This document shows positions 9,667 to 22,160 of a stretch of 26,199 bases of DNA, in pieces. The DNA lies in assembly GCA_002221725.1 (NCBI GenBank), contig NJFT01000358.1, positions 1-26,199 of the forward strand, given 5' to 3'. How positions within the stretch are numbered: position 1 is the stretch's first letter; each line of letters opens with the position of its first letter. The stretch comes from Scedosporium boydii. Taxonomy: Eukaryota; Ascomycota; Sordariomycetes; Microascales; Microascaceae. Made by a program: the position numbers and the translations under genes. The notes under the pieces were generated by a model. The model was given only the letters and a program-made list of their open reading frames with translations, searched no databases and had not been told where the DNA came from.

Positions 9667-12600
9667 TCATGAAGTGTAATACCGTGGGCCTGGCAAAACC
9701 GTGTACTGATCCGACACGAAGCTCAGAACTTCCCGTTGTCGGTGCTGTTCAGGATCCACAAAGACTTTAAGCCCCATTACCGACCTTCCCAGATCGAAAA
9801 CCCGGAAAATGGCATAAATCTCATCCTGTCGGGCATCCCCAGAAGGGCCGTTGGTCATATTTTGCATCTATGAACCACGTTAGCAATCCGATCCCATCAT
9901 CGTCATGAACTCGAGAGGGTGTGGCACTCACCCTGGCATGTTGACCACCGCTAAAATAGAAAGGAGTAGTGCATGGCCCGGTGCTTGTCTTAACCTCTAT
10001 GTAGTACGTCGGCGATTTCCCTGTCCAGTGGGTGCCGGATAGATAGCCCTTCTGGATCAGCAACGAAGTGAGAGCTCCAGATTCATCGCCATAGACGATA
10101 TCCGACGTCTCCGCCTCCGTGAAATCGGACAGGTCTGCATACTCCGGATGCACTCTCACGTGGTGTCGGATCCTGCTCTTCCAATTTCCACGGCTGAATG
10201 AAGGCAAGTTTGGCTCGAGGTTGGATAAGAGCTCGAATACCTGTTTCTATGAATCAGGCCCTGATTATCGTTTTGCGGATTTCAGTTTTACTTACGAAAA
10301 GCTCCCCTGCTGCACCCGTTTTAACGCGGCGCTCCCAATCGGATGTGTAGCGCACGGTGGCAGCCACCTCCGAGCCAATGGAAAGGTTTTGCAGCGCATT
10401 AGACAGCCCGTCCGAGGGGTCAAGATCTGGAAATGTTGCGCGTCGGGCGGCGCTTACTACCCTGGTGAGAAGATCCCGGTATCCCGAATCGCGGACAGTG
10501 CTGCTTATACGTGATCGTACAAAATAAGATGGCGTTCCAAAGCCGATGTCCTCGTCGAACTCGTCAGAGTCGCCATCGCGGTTGGTTAGGGGTGTAGGGG
10601 CTTCCGAGTCGTTGCTCGACGATGAAACAGTTTGCGGAGTCCACACCGATACGGTCGTCGAACCCGTTAATGGTATACTCTGTGGTGTGCGGCTTGGCCG
10701 TGTGGGTGTGATTGGTGGGGATTCCGCAGCTGGAGTTGAAGAAGCAGTGGGCGCTTGGATTACTTCGGGTATATCAATCCCGGGAACTCCTTCCCTTGCC
10801 AAGATACACGGCAAGCTTGAAACACGGCAGTTCAGAATGCTATTGAGCAGGTGGAGGGCTGCTTCTTCGTCGGGAATCCCAGACACTCGGGCGGCTGGTC
10901 GATCCATGAGCCAGGATAATAGACGGCGCGGTAGGGACGTTCGGAAACAAACGTCTTGGTCGACCGCATCTCGTGGTACGTATACAGTGAGTTGTCCATC
11001 TGTTTCTTCGAAGTGCAAGTCGCTCCTGCTGAGCTCATGGTCGTAGGTTTCTCCGTCTAATTCCAACGTAAGGGTCGAGGAGACGCCCTCGGACTCCACG
11101 GTGGCGATATTGCGAAGTGTATCATACAAAGCTTGCGGGTCGGCTACATACTTGGGGCTGTTATACTTGTTCGCTAGCCTAGAAAGAGGGAAAAGATCAG
11201 AATAAAGTTGGTTAGTCGTCGAGATGATACATACCTAAGGAGTCCGTAAGCCTTTTCTTTCAAATCACGTTCCCTATCACCTATTGGAGTTGCAACATCC
11301 CCCACTATCCGGCTCGATTCCTTGACTCTCTGCGACAGGTATCTTGACTCTAAGCCTGCCCAGATGATGAAAGGTCTTAGGTGGCACACATCATTCAATG
11401 AGAATGCGAGATGGTTGGCTTTCTCCTTAAACACGCTCCAAGAGCCTTCTCGATCCGCAATGAAAAATGACGATTGAGCTGACAAGAGGGGACAGTCGCC
11501 GTCGGGAGCCTGGACGGGAAACACATTGGCCTTGCGCAGGCGCTTAGGCTTTGGAGGGTTCTCTTCGAGACTTAGAAGAGAGTTAAACGCCTTGAGGAGC
11601 TCTTTCACCCTCTCCACCGATGGGCTCTTGTTGCTTATATCCAACAGAGAATTGTGGATCATCGATAAGTCCACGGCCTTGACGCCGAGTGTGGCCGTGA
11701 AGAATTCCTGCAGGTCTTCGTACTGGGAGTTAATAGCCACTTTCCCCTCGATATCAGTCATGGTTGACCAGATGCACTCGCTTGGAGGATGCCATGTGAG
11801 CGAACCCTTTCGCTTGACGCAAATAAGTTCATCCTTTTCGAAGATTTCCCTAGGATTTGTGTTAGTATGCGACAAGGACCTCGTGAGGCCCAGGGAGATT
11901 TAGAGACAGGATGGAACACTTACCTGGCGCTGTTAGCAAAATCATCTTCAATTTTGATAAGCTCGTGCAAAAGCCGGTACAAATCAATGATAACTTGGGG
12001 ATCAGCGAGGTGTTCATTCTTCTTCCTCAGTCGTAGCTCATCCATGATATCGCTGCGCTGAATGTTCTCCACTCCGACGGTCTTTTGGAAAAAGCGACCA
12101 AGTTCGTCAATATCCACTGGGGAGCCTTGAAAGGCCTTTTCGTACAACGCCTTTAGTGGTTTGCGGCTCATAATGTAGTCGGGTCCGTCCCAGATGCATC
12201 CGTAGCTCTCAACCCATTTAGACTGGATGTCTTCGCCGTCGTAGCACGGGATCCAAATACAAAAGTAGTCATTAAACTCCTCCCTAATAAAGTTATTAGC
12301 CGGTGTATGGAACAGCAAGCCGGAGAGCTTCAGGTCAACTTACTCGACCCGAGACCGGGCGGACGAAGGTTCTTCTGAAGCAACGCAAGCAGCCTCTATG
12401 TATTGATATAGGGAGGCTGCTCGAAGTGATATTTCTAGGGCTGGGGTTTCGTCTGATGAATCTCGGAGTATATAAATGAGATTCAGTCGAAAGTTCAAGT
12501 CATCTCGGAATCCGACACCAAAGTCTGTTGTCAGGAATCCCCAGCTCACAAGAAGCTCCGCATCATCGACCTCATCAGTCAAATCTGGGAGCGATAGAAA

Positions 12601-15186
12601 TTCATCTTTATCCCTACCAGTGAACCTTTTGCAAACCTGGCGGAGCTCTTGCAGAGGCAAATACGCTTGGCACAGAGAAACCTCATCCTCATCAAGGCAG
12701 GGCATATCACTATAGCGAAGTATCTCCAGGGCGTTTTCATCTGATTTCACTAAATCTCCCTCTATCGGCCAAACATGTTTCAGATAACCGAGTAACATGT
12801 CCCGGCGGTGTTCCACGATATACTGGCATTCTTCTGAGAGAGATTTTGAGCTGCTGTCATAGAGCCTGACATGATGCCTAATGCCAAGGACATTAGACAG
12901 CCATTTAGTCCAGGACAGCCTCCCACCGGATGGCTTTTTTGGAGGATCGTCTAAATAGGCGGAATTGAGAAAGGAAACTCCAGCCGAGGCAGCCCCTTCA
13001 ATGCCTAGTAGCTGATACGCCCCGTAACGCTGGTTGTCTTCTTTGTAAACGATGGACCGGCTAGGAACCACCACAGTTCCTGCGGAGTTGAAAACTGCAA
13101 GCACGTTCTTCTCAGCTTTAGTCAATTCCGCCGTAGGCATATTGGTAAGATATAGAAATCTTAGGTGCTCTTTCGACATTGCGATATCTATGGTAGCCGT
13201 GTTGCGGCGATATCTGTCGAAAACTAGACTGCGCACAACTTGGGCGGACGCAGATTGCACGCCTAGATAGTCAAAAAGGCGTTTCCTTTCGTTAGACTCC
13301 TTCGCATCTGGACAAACCAGTCGCAAACTCAAATCTCGTGGGATTGGTATGCCGTCGATATCAGCCCACATGATCTCATCGGTTGCCGCGGCCCAGGATC
13401 CGTTGATGAGTGGAATTAGATGAAGCTTTCGGGTGGCCGCTCTGCTGCGGCTCCCTAGTCCTTTTTTAAGGGTCCACGGTATGCTGAGTAGCCGTGAGAC
13501 TCTTCCGTGCCAGTCACTAGTCGTGGAGGAATTTTTAATTCGTGAATCGGAGCGGGCCAGGTCTCGTTTTGCTAACTCAACAATCTCGAGCCTCTTTAGG
13601 GTTGACAACCCGAATTCCTCTAGAACATCAATATCGCCATCTTGGTACTTATCTGACAAGTACAGCTCGGGATATGAATCCTGGAGCAGAGGTGCCCCGG
13701 CTTGGTTATTGTGGACTGGTAGGCGACGTCTCAGCTCGGAAATCGGACGTAACTCTCCGCGATCACGAGTTCGCAGAACCGACTCGTCCTCAAGCAGCTC
13801 TTTGATCTTATCAACGAGAGAAGACCAAAGGCGGTCCCAGTGGTGTGACCCCTCTGTAGGGAGGTACCTCATCCAGGTGTACTGAAGATCTGGATGTTCG
13901 CAAAACTCCAACACGGCCTTGATGAAGGCCTTGGCGATGTTGTCGATTAAGCCGCGATTTCTGGGAGAATCAGCTACGACATCCTCGCGGTTGGCTTGCG
14001 TGACAAAATCTGCCTGGATGAGAAACTGCATGGGATCGTCAATACAGCGCCGACGTTTTGGGCGTGACAGAGAAAGCAAGGGGTGATTGCACATACATTA
14101 AATCCCACATGGCGCATTGGCAAGAATGCGAATACTTTCTGAGGTTCGATGATTGGTTTGGAGTCGGCTGTAAGTGGGAAGGCTAGAACGATCTCCGAGG
14201 TCGCGTAAGATTTTCTCGCCTCCTCCGCGGCCGTCAAGGTTCTGTTCTCACTCTTCGCTAGGTTTGTCGCCTTGTACCTCGTGACATGATATACTCGCTT
14301 CTTGGGAAGGGTCCCCGAGCTCGCCAGGGGATAATGTGTCTCCAGGACCTCACGGTTAGCTATTAAGTCTGTTTTCTGCACGAACTCTACGGCCCATTCC
14401 TCGACCTCATTCTCATCGTAGAAGAAAATACTGATGTTCCGGATATTTCTCAAGAATAAGAGGAGAGGAGCATCGAGTTCGTGGAATTGCCTCCAAATCA
14501 AGTCCCGGTTGCGTTTGAGTTCGATTGGGTCTTGGTACTCGTGAAGAAACAAAGTGATTCTGGTCAATGGCCGGGGTAGCGTGACGACAGGCTCTTCCCA
14601 GAGAGGATTCACCATTCCCATACCGGAGTCATTCATTCGATGAATGAAACTGAAGGAGAAAGAACCCGATTGTACATGCACTTTCCACGCTGCCATGAAT
14701 ACGGACTTGAACCCAATCCCCTTCTCACCGATATATGCCTGCGATCCGGTCTTCGTGCTGTTGCCTATATCGCAAATGGCCTTTAGGTTTCGCTCATTGA
14801 AACCGTCTTCGTTACAGTCCACCACGATCCTGTCGTGATAGACCTTGAACGAAATGAAGGGGGCTTTCCCAGCTTGCAAGGCCGCGCTGTACTGGTTATC
14901 ATCGGCGTTTTGCAGCAGTTCGAAAACGAACCGAGCATTGCTGGTGTACAGATTTTTTGCGAGCCTATGACACTTGTTAGCAAGCTCTCAAGAACTGGGC
15001 GGCCTTTACGCACGTCAGCACGGAAGCGCCAATTCGCCTGTCTTTGGCGAGCAGAGCTTCCTCTACCTCACGCCGCACCTCCAGAGACATTGTACCCAGA
15101 CTGCTCTCTCGAACGTATCCAGCGTCCTTAACAATCTGGTGTACTAGCTGCCGAGCCTGAGCCGGCGTGTATGATGGGCTGGTCAT
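9667..15186 (-). CDS. Large GHKL-ATPase / NO VEIN-domain protein (HATPase + DUF3883)
   Basis: Eight exons read on the minus strand: 15186-15014, 14964-14097, 14025-12344, 12283-11924, 11849-11235, 11178-10296, 10240-9932, 9867-9667. Introns are 49-74 nt and all phases close, giving 1,696 residues. The N-terminus has an Hsp90/sacsin-type ATP-binding fold: N-box ELLQNADDN at about 73-81, NEDGF at 109-113, and the glycine-rich IGEKGIGFKS at 136-145. The phrase FLIQADFVTQ at an exon junction is typical of this class. A long middle part (about 350-1370) has no domain I recognise. A Ser/Thr/Pro-rich linker spans about 1375-1440. The end carries a NOV C-terminal (DUF3883) domain: GAAGELFVFELL from 1521, then YYIEVKTSTGPCTTPF at 1606-1621, whose E-x-K resembles the PD-(D/E)XK nuclease core. 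Fungal members are known as sequences but their role is unclear to me. ATP binding is well supported; nuclease activity is inference. An in-frame ATG at 15243 would add 19 residues. Confidence 0.9.
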
Positions 15187-16229
15187 ACTTTCTGACGATA
15201 TATCCCAGTTGTGGTTAAATGATAACAAGCTTAGTAGGGCCAAGCATCGAAGTGAAAATCGGTGATCCTGCTAAGACACTCGCTGGGTAAATTAGTGGAA
15301 ATATATATTTACATTTAAGCGCTGTCCTCCATAACTTCTAACATCTTTACCCCTTCTCCCAAAGTCTGGTGAAAGGGGGGGTGGAGTTGGGGGCTGTGTG
15401 CTGTTGGTGATCTCGGTGTGAAGTACTAGCAACAGCAAATTCTGTGTGGAGTGACAACGGTCCCATCACACCAACAGCAAGCCGAAACCGAATGCATGAC
15501 CGCGACGGGTCATCGTCTCGGAGAGAAGTTGTCCTGTCCAATTGATGACCCATCAGCCTGTATGAAAAGTCCTGGAAATCAAAGTACGGCGAGGCCCAGG
15601 CCGTTATGCCGGGGTATTCTCAGTTCGTCCATGAATCCGTCTCATAATACCAGGGAGTCTCGCGGTTATCAAGGCGCTGAAGGAGGCATCAATCCGAGCC
15701 AATGGCTGCACATCCAACTGACAATTCTGTCCTCAGAACTCGCAAGTCAATTCGGGGATGGCCTTGGCTGCGATAGGGCCATTTCCACGGCTCCTTCGCG
15801 GCCAAGTGCGAGGGCATGGAGAAGCAGGGCGTATTAAAGCATTTTCTGGAATGACATACAGACGTTGCTGGGGAGGGGTGTTTGCCTTTTGCCTTGAAGG
15901 CCACCAAAGCTGTCGCCGAACCCAGTTGAGGGTTGGCTAAATGGCAGCACCTGTCGACAACTGTCTGACTGTCATTAAAAATATTGTGGGTCTTTGAGGA
16001 ATTAACGGGATTACCCGTCTTCTTCGTCGCGTCTTGCACCGCGTCTGACAAACACCGTCTTTTTGTCCCTGCAATTGTACCCGTTGAGTTGTTAATATCT
16101 CCACCACCGTCGTCTCTCTTGATATTTACCCCCAACAGACACACTCAGTGCCATGATACCTTCTTCTCCAATTCCTCCATATACCTCGAGCTTCCTCTCC
16201 GGCACTCAATCTTAAGAGTGTCACTTCTG

Positions 16230-16230
<1 letters not shown>

Positions 16231-16264
<34 letters not shown>
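16231..16264. repeat. 34-nt poly-T tract
   Basis: An uninterrupted run of T begins at 16231 and ends at 16264, about 286 bp before the CDC45 start codon. Poly(dA:dT) tracts exclude nucleosomes and are common in fungal promoters. A processed-element tail is another possibility, but nothing beside it looks like a retroelement. Length is prone to sequencing error. Confidence 0.8.
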
Positions 16265-16526
16265 CATTCCTTCTCATTGATCGTATACTGACGCGCTAGG
16301 GTCCATTAAACTCCCTATGTTTCCCTCGGCCTCCTAGATAGACCACACCGCGTTTACAGCCTCCGACGAAGCCTCATTACATCATATTCGCGAGCCTGGT
16401 CCTTCCGAGAACGAATAAGTACCAACCAGTGTTGCTCCAAAATTCCCACCCCTTTAATAGACGAGGAAAACGACCACCTCAGAACACCAACACCACCCAT
16501 GACCCCACCGAATTCTCTCGCCCACG

Positions 16527-16532
16527 ACGCGT
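16527..16532 (+). promoter_or_regulatory. MluI cell-cycle box (ACGCGT) upstream of CDC45
   Basis: A perfect ACGCGT lies 17 bp before the CDC45 ATG, and four more ACGCG/CGCGT cores lie within about 520 bp. In yeasts the MBF complex binds this motif to switch on replication genes at G1/S, and CDC45 fits that class. Use by this gene is inferred. The perfect site is so near the ATG that it may fall in the leader. Confidence 0.5.
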
Positions 16533-16549
16533 CTTTGACCCAGTGAGCC

Positions 16550-19291
16550 ATGTATCTCCCGCGCTCTCTCATCTCCAAGCTCTACACCCACCTCCAGAGA
16601 ACCCGCCACCCGCTCTCTCCGCCGGTTCTCATTTTGGTCGCCCTCGAACCCGACGCCCTCTGCGCCTGCCGCATCCTCACGCGCCTCCTCAAGCATGACT
16701 ACATCCAGCACAAAATCCAGCCCATTGCGGGGTATTCGGACCTCGAGCGTGCTGGGGAAAGGCTCGTACAGCCCATGATGGAATGTCGAGGTGGTAGCGG
16801 TGGTGTCGTCGTGTGTCTAGGTGTCGGCGGCATGACAGACCTCGCCAGTCTTTTGGGTCTTGAGCAGGAGGATGGCGTGTTTAGTGGTGTTGAGGTCTGG
16901 CTCCTAGACGCACATAGGCCGTGGAATTTGGCCAATGTTTTTGGTGGATTCCCGATTGATCCTATTACCGCAGAAGCAGAGTCGAGGTTTCCTAGTGGCG
17001 CAGAGGGAGGAAGGATAGAGAAGGCGTATAAGCCGGGAAAAGGAGGGATAATAGTTTTTGACGACGGGGATATTGAGGATGATTTGCAAGCGGAGAAAGA
17101 CGCGTATTTGACGCTTTTGGATATGCCCGATGTGGCGGATGATGATGGGGACGACTTGGGTGAGACTGATGAGGAGAGTGAGGCCGAGGAGGAGGAAGAA
17201 GAGGAACAGGATGAATTGGTGCGTGCGGGGCGAAAAAGGAAAAGTTGGTCGGATCGCGAGGAGGATGAGTTTAGCGATGAGGAGGATAGACCTGCGCAGA
17301 GGCGGAGAAGCAACTCGGTATGTTGTCACGACGACAAGCCTAGAGTTCTTGTGAGACTGTCTTCGTTCTTACTAACTATTGGTTCTAGTCGAGCTCTATA
17401 CCAGAATCACCGCGTCGGCCACAGGGCAGGGGTCTAATATCCATCCGGGAGCAAAGTGCAGTAACGTCGAGTTCGGCCGATGTCAACAGCGAACCCCCAA
17501 CAAGGACAAAACAACCCTCATCGAGAGCTCTAAGGCGGAAATTCCTTCGTCTAAGAGACGAAAAAGAAACCATTATCCAAAAGTACTACAGGATGGGCAC
17601 ATCATTCTCCGAACCCATATCATCAATGATGTACTCCCTCGCGTCGGAGCTCGGCCGCGAAGACAACGATCTCCTATGGTTTGCCATCGTCGGCGTCACC
17701 TCGATGGAACTCTACGGCCGCTCCTCCGCCGGTATCGCCGTGCCCGTGCGCGGCAATGAACGCAACCGAGCAGCCGGCTGGCTCGGCATCCGCGGCGCGC
17801 GAATCCGCCAACTCCTCCGCGACGAAGTCCGCCGCCTCAATCCCCCTGACGTCACCAACGGCCGCGTATCGCCCGAAAACTCGGGCATCATCCCGACGAC
17901 GGCGAGCAGCCCGGAGGACACGAGCATCCGCCTGTCGCCCGAGCCGAAGTTCCTCCTCATCCGCCATTGGTCCCTGTACGATAGCATGCTGCACTCGCCG
18001 TACCTATTCTCGCGCCTAAAGACGTGGAGTGACACGGGGCTAAAGCGCCTGCATAAGCTTCTTGCTAAGATGGGCGTTAGCCTCGTGCAGTGCAAGCAGA
18101 GCTATACACACATGGATATGATGCTTAAGCGCGAGCTTCGCGCTAAGCTACTGAAGTACGCGTCTTTGTATAACCTCGACGATATGGTGCCGTCGGTGGA
18201 TACGGACGGAAAGGATCGCGGGGGCGCGAAGGACGGTTGGGGGTTCGTGAGGAGTTGGGGCTGGCGCGCGACGTTGTCGGCACAGGATGTTGGTGTCGTC
18301 ATCGGTGCCCTGCTGGAAGTTGGAAAGCATGGCAGTGGGGATGGTGGCCATGTCGGTCCGGCCGGCGGTTCCTCGTCACAGATTGTGGAGGAGAGTGCCG
18401 GCGATGCGCTGGCTGCGAGGAGTGAGGAGTGGGTTTCCCGGTTCTGGGAAGCCTACGACGCGTTGGACGAGTAAGTCTTTGGTTGACTGTGGGCTACGAG
18501 CCGCTTCCCTTTCTACGATTACAACTATTTGCTAACCGCATCTCTCTAGCATCGACTCCCTCAAAGCTGGCCTCCCAACAGCGCAGTTCCTCCACCGCGC
18601 CATTTACCGCACAGGGACATCCCTCATCCAAAAGAAGCAAATCAAACACCTCCGCGCCTTCCGCCTCTGCGTCGTCAAGGACGGACCCGACGTCGCGCTC
18701 TTCAACCACCCCGCGGCGCTGACCAAGTTAGCTCTCTGGATCGGCGAGGCTCTCCTCGAGCAGGAACGCGAGGCGACGGGCAAGCTCTCCCACGGCGGGC
18801 GAGGCACGCCGCTCGTGGTGGCCAGTCTAGACGAGAAACAAGGTCTCTACGTCGTCGTGGGCACAGGCGGCGGCGGCGGGCCAGACACGGTGTTCCTGGA
18901 CAAGGAGGCGGCGAATAGGCGGAAGAAGGAGAAGGAGAAAAAAGCTAAGCGGCGCGAGGCGGATAGGAAGGCAAAGGAGAAGATAAGGGAGGAGAAGAAG
19001 GCGGCGAAGGAGGCTGCTGGGGAGGACTATGACGAGGAGCTTGAGACGGAGTCGGAGGGCGAGGATGTTTCGGAATCGGAAGAGGATGACTCCGAGGACG
19101 AGGATGAGGTTGGCGGAGGGAAGGGGAGGGGGTATGGGTTGAATCGGTTCGGGACGGCGTTTAATGATGTTATTTCGGATACGGGGGCGAGGGTGAGAGT
19201 GGACAGTTTTGAGCATTGCGTCGTTGAGGTGAAGAAGGAGGATCTGGGTGGTTTCCTCGAGAGTCTGAGCATGAAGGCTGTGGTGGGATGA
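16550..19291 (+). CDS. CDC45: CDC45, replicative helicase (CMG) factor
   Basis: Three exons, 16550-17317, 17389-18470 and 18550-19291, join in phase to encode 863 residues, normal for a fungal Cdc45. Cdc45 binds Mcm2-7 and GINS to form the CMG helicase that opens DNA at origins and moves with the fork in the nucleus. Family landmarks include MYLPRSLISKLY at the start, the DHH-phosphoesterase-like N-terminal fold (VLILVALEPDALCACRIL, 26-43), and VWLLDAHRPWNLANVF (116-131). A very acidic linker covers about 170-247 with runs of Glu and Asp. The helical body from about 300 contains MYSLASELGREDNDLLWFAI. A basic then acidic low-complexity segment lies before the C-terminus. Introns are 71 and 79 nt with CTAAC branch points (ACTAAC, GCTAAC). 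It converges with the next gene and has MluI-type sites upstream. Confidence 0.96.
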
Positions 19292-19747
19292 GCTTTTTTT
19301 TTTTCCTGTCTTGTGCTTTTCATTGCATGCATGTTTGGCATTCTGTTTTCGCTTTCCTTCTTTCTTTCCTGTTCTCGTCTTGTTTGGCATTTTGAGTTTT
19401 GACCTTTTTCTTCGGGTTTGTTTTTCTGCTTTTGTGATGGAAAACTACGGGTCTTTACGAAACGAAAGATATTTTGGGGGGAATCGGGTTGTTGTCTTCT
19501 CATTCCTTTTACTTTGATGAAGGCGCTGGGTGTTGTTGAAAAGGGTATAATAGCCATTCCTTTAGAAATCAATGATGTATTTGCCATGTTGAGGAGCTCG
19601 ACACAAAACAAGGATCCCTCGCTGACCTCTGCATTGCCGTGTGTCTGCAGGCTTGAGTCCGGCATGCCCATAGTGATCTTCACAAACATAACCCTAGGAA
19701 GTGAGGCCCCGTCGACCCCTCTCTTCAAATCCGTGGTATCTGGAGAT
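19292..19747. other. Convergent 3' region between CDC45 and the zinc-cluster factor gene
   Basis: No gene is supported in these 456 bp. They begin with a T-rich stretch right after the CDC45 stop (nine T at about 19294-19302) and must hold the 3' ends of both converging transcripts. Confidence 0.55.
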
Positions 19748-21632
19748 TCATCGGATGCATTGCCGGATGAACTGGTGCAAGGCCACCGTGTCGTACGTTA
19801 CGCGGCGCTGCAAATATTTTGGCTGTGTACCACTCTCCTTGGCACTTGCGACCTCAATAATCCGTCTGGATAGAAAAGCAAGCTCGGCGGAGTATTTCAC
19901 CAGGCCAAGTGCTTTTCTCTCTTCGCTGTTGAGGCGGTTCAAGGCGTTATCCCAGAGCTGCTTCCACCGATCTAATCCACGAAACAGGATAGATGCGCCG
20001 TTGTCGATGAGCATTAAAGTATGGTAATGGAACATGGCGTGTTGGAAAGCTGAGTCGTCAATTTTCTTTTAGCTTTTTTAACTATTTAATGCTGCAGGAC
20101 AGGACGGAAAACTCACCGAAAATAATCACGAGAAAATGTTTGATATCAAGGTGCTGAAAGAGAGCCACGGCGCCCTCCGTCCACTCATCTCCAAGTAATG
20201 CCGAGATGAGGAATTTTAGGCACGGCAAGCCAGAGCTAAAGTCTTCCTGGGATCGGAGACTCTCAAAACTTGCAGCACAGTCGGCGTTCCAAAGCTCATC
20301 TCTGCATGGAAGATGGCCAGTCATGTCAAAGAAGGTCATGGCAGGAGGATGGTTGGAGAAGAGCGTGAACCATCCGTCGTTGATAAAAGCCCAGTGAGCA
20401 AGTCTGATGCGAGATTCTTTGCGCACGAATACGTGCCAATCCTGGTCTGGCTCGTGCCTGGTTCCGATGATATCGAGGTCTCTTAGCAAGTCGACAAGCA
20501 TTGGGTGACACTTGGTGATGAGGCGTTGACGTATTTTGGCATTTTTGACACAGGACTGGAGGGTTTCTATGATATAGGCCGCTTGGCATAATTCTAGCGA
20601 CTGCTGAGGGTCGGCCGATGTTGTTGAACCGAGCAATTGTTCCACGCGGTGGAAGATGTACTTCTCAGCTATCTCACGCAGTGTTAACACGAAGGAAGCG
20701 GATCCTGCATTATTTCCTTGTCGGTAATGAATATACGCGGAACCCGAGACTGCAATTGCCAGCAAGAGGCTCGGGTCCGCCTGGTCAGGGTGGAAGGTCG
20801 GCTTGTGGATGATTGTGGCTAGCAACTGCTCCCGCTGAAAAAAGACTTCTATACACTCGCGGAAGTTCGAAACCGTAAAGAATGCTGCTGACGATTCTGT
20901 CACGAGAAAATCCTGGATGTGGGGATCTACTGTAGCGGCTTGCTGAAGACCTACTTCCAGGAGACTGACCCTTGCGTGGAGCTCCTCGTCCGAAGTGCCC
21001 AGATATGGCCGACCTAGTGTACCACCTGGAAGATGTCCGCCATCCATACCGTTGTGATATAGATCCATGCTGAAGGACGGGCCGATGAAACTTAGGAATA
21101 AAAGGCGTGGGTCAATCGTGTCGGAGATGGTAATATCATAATTGTCCGAGGCATCCTGGTATGAAGCTGGTTGGCCAGGGCTCTGTTCTGGTTCCCTAGT
21201 GAGGATGATTTCGTCCACCGTACCGATGGCAGGATCTGTGCAGGCGAGCATAAACGGCAATGGGAACTGGTATTTGTCCGTAGACGGAGGCTTCCCCCGG
21301 GGCATCGAGTGGGTAAGGTGTGTAGGATCCGTACAAAGTCTGCCATACGTGCAACTTAGACGCCGGGAAGAGCAACGCGCGCAAGGAGTCTTCGAGTCGC
21401 ATGAAACCTTTACACGAGAACACGCGTCGCAGGAATGTACTCTTCTTCCGCGCTTGACATCCGGCGGTAGAAGACGGTTGCCCCTAGACGGGCAGGTTCT
21501 GGTATGCCGCTTAGCGCCGTCAACTCGGCGAAAGGTCCGGCCACAGAAGGGGCATTCATGTTGACGAGATGGCGTGCTTCGGGGGAAGGGTAATCGACAT
21601 ATCTGGCACTCGGGGGGATTAGGCGAAGTCAT
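19748..21632 (-). CDS. Zn2Cys6 transcription factor with an extra N-terminal zinc-finger-like motif
   Basis: Two exons, 21632-20117 and 20049-19748, are joined by a 67-nt intron (GTGAGT...ACTCAG) with closing phase, giving 605 residues. A C-x2-C-x12-H-x3-C motif spans C27, C30, H43, C47, a variant of the C2H2 finger. A fungal binuclear zinc cluster follows with exact spacing: C68-x2-C71-x6-C78-x5-C84-x2-C87-x6-C94. From about 245 onward the sequence resembles the fungal-specific transcription factor middle region (for example IIHKPTF at 274-280), ending in a helical part that crosses the intron. The protein is expected to bind DNA in the nucleus; its targets are unknown. It diverges from the complex I subunit gene over 528 bp. 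The stop at 19748-19750 follows directly, without need of another exon. Confidence 0.9.
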
Positions 21633-22160
21633 TAGCCCCGGAGAAAAGAAGGAGGGATATGGAAATGATGGATTGTGGTGAGGTCGGAGAGATGAGTGCT
21701 TTTCCCGACGCTGAAATGGGAGAGTAGGTTAGAACTAAGTCGCTTAGACAGTTAAGCGTTAAGCGATTCTTATATACGAATTTGGGCCGTGGGAAGCATT
21801 GATGTGGTGCAAAACTTCCTTTGAAGAAAGGAAACGACTAAAAATCACTCCTATTGCCCAAGAAATATGATGAGACGAAAGAAAACCGAAAGGCATCTTT
21901 TTTAAAACCAAGTGAGGTCGATAGGTCTTCTTCCAATCTTGACTAATTTAGCTTACTTCGATTTTCCATGCACGAGTAGAATACCGAGTAATTGCATATT
22001 GGGAAAGTCAGTGTGTGAATTTCCCGATCTGATATCACCAAAGGCTTTGATGAACTCAGGTCCATATAAGTTCGACTCGGCCTGGCAAATATGTTGTTGA
22101 TTTCATTTCTCGTGCCGTTATCTTACGGTCAAGGTTTCTGTTTTGATTCCCTCAGGAACA
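21633..22160. promoter_or_regulatory. Shared divergent promoter region, transcription factor and complex I subunit
   Basis: These 528 bp separate two divergent start codons and contain no supported gene. The stretch 21730-21770 is repetitive with AAGCG/TTAAGCG words (TTAAGCG at 21752-21758 and again at 21759-21765), followed by TTCTTATATACGAA. No paired CGG triplets typical of zinc-cluster factor sites were recognised with confidence. Confidence 0.4.

Larger units (their letters stand above)
15187..16549. promoter_or_regulatory. Divergent intergenic region between the ATPase-NOV gene and CDC45
   Basis: No coding gene is supported in these 1.36 kb. They must hold the promoters of both flanking genes. 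The right half contains a 34-T homopolymer, pyrimidine-rich DNA at about 16080-16230, and several ACGCG/CGCGT cores close to CDC45 (16028-16032, 16040-16044, 16291-16295, 16349-16353, 16527-16532). Open frames up to 151 codons on the minus strand have no recognisable content. Confidence 0.5.

Noticed and set aside
15184..15243. Alternative upstream start (ATG at 15241-15243) for the ATPase-NOV protein
   Set aside because: It is in frame but adds 19 residues with no family support. I preferred the ATG at 15184-15186; transcript data would decide.
15689..16144. 151-codon minus-strand frame between the ATPase-NOV gene and CDC45
   Set aside because: It has no recognisable domain and overlaps the presumed promoter of CDC45.
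16699..17313. Ser-rich 204-codon frame opposite CDC45
   Set aside because: It is the antisense shadow of the acidic, Glu/Asp-rich CDC45 linker, whose GAG/GAT codons read as Ser codons in reverse.
17626..17636. ATCAATGATG word inside CDC45
   Set aside because: It encodes conserved residues of the protein (Ser-Ser-Met-Met-Tyr), so it is explained by coding and not counted with the intergenic words.
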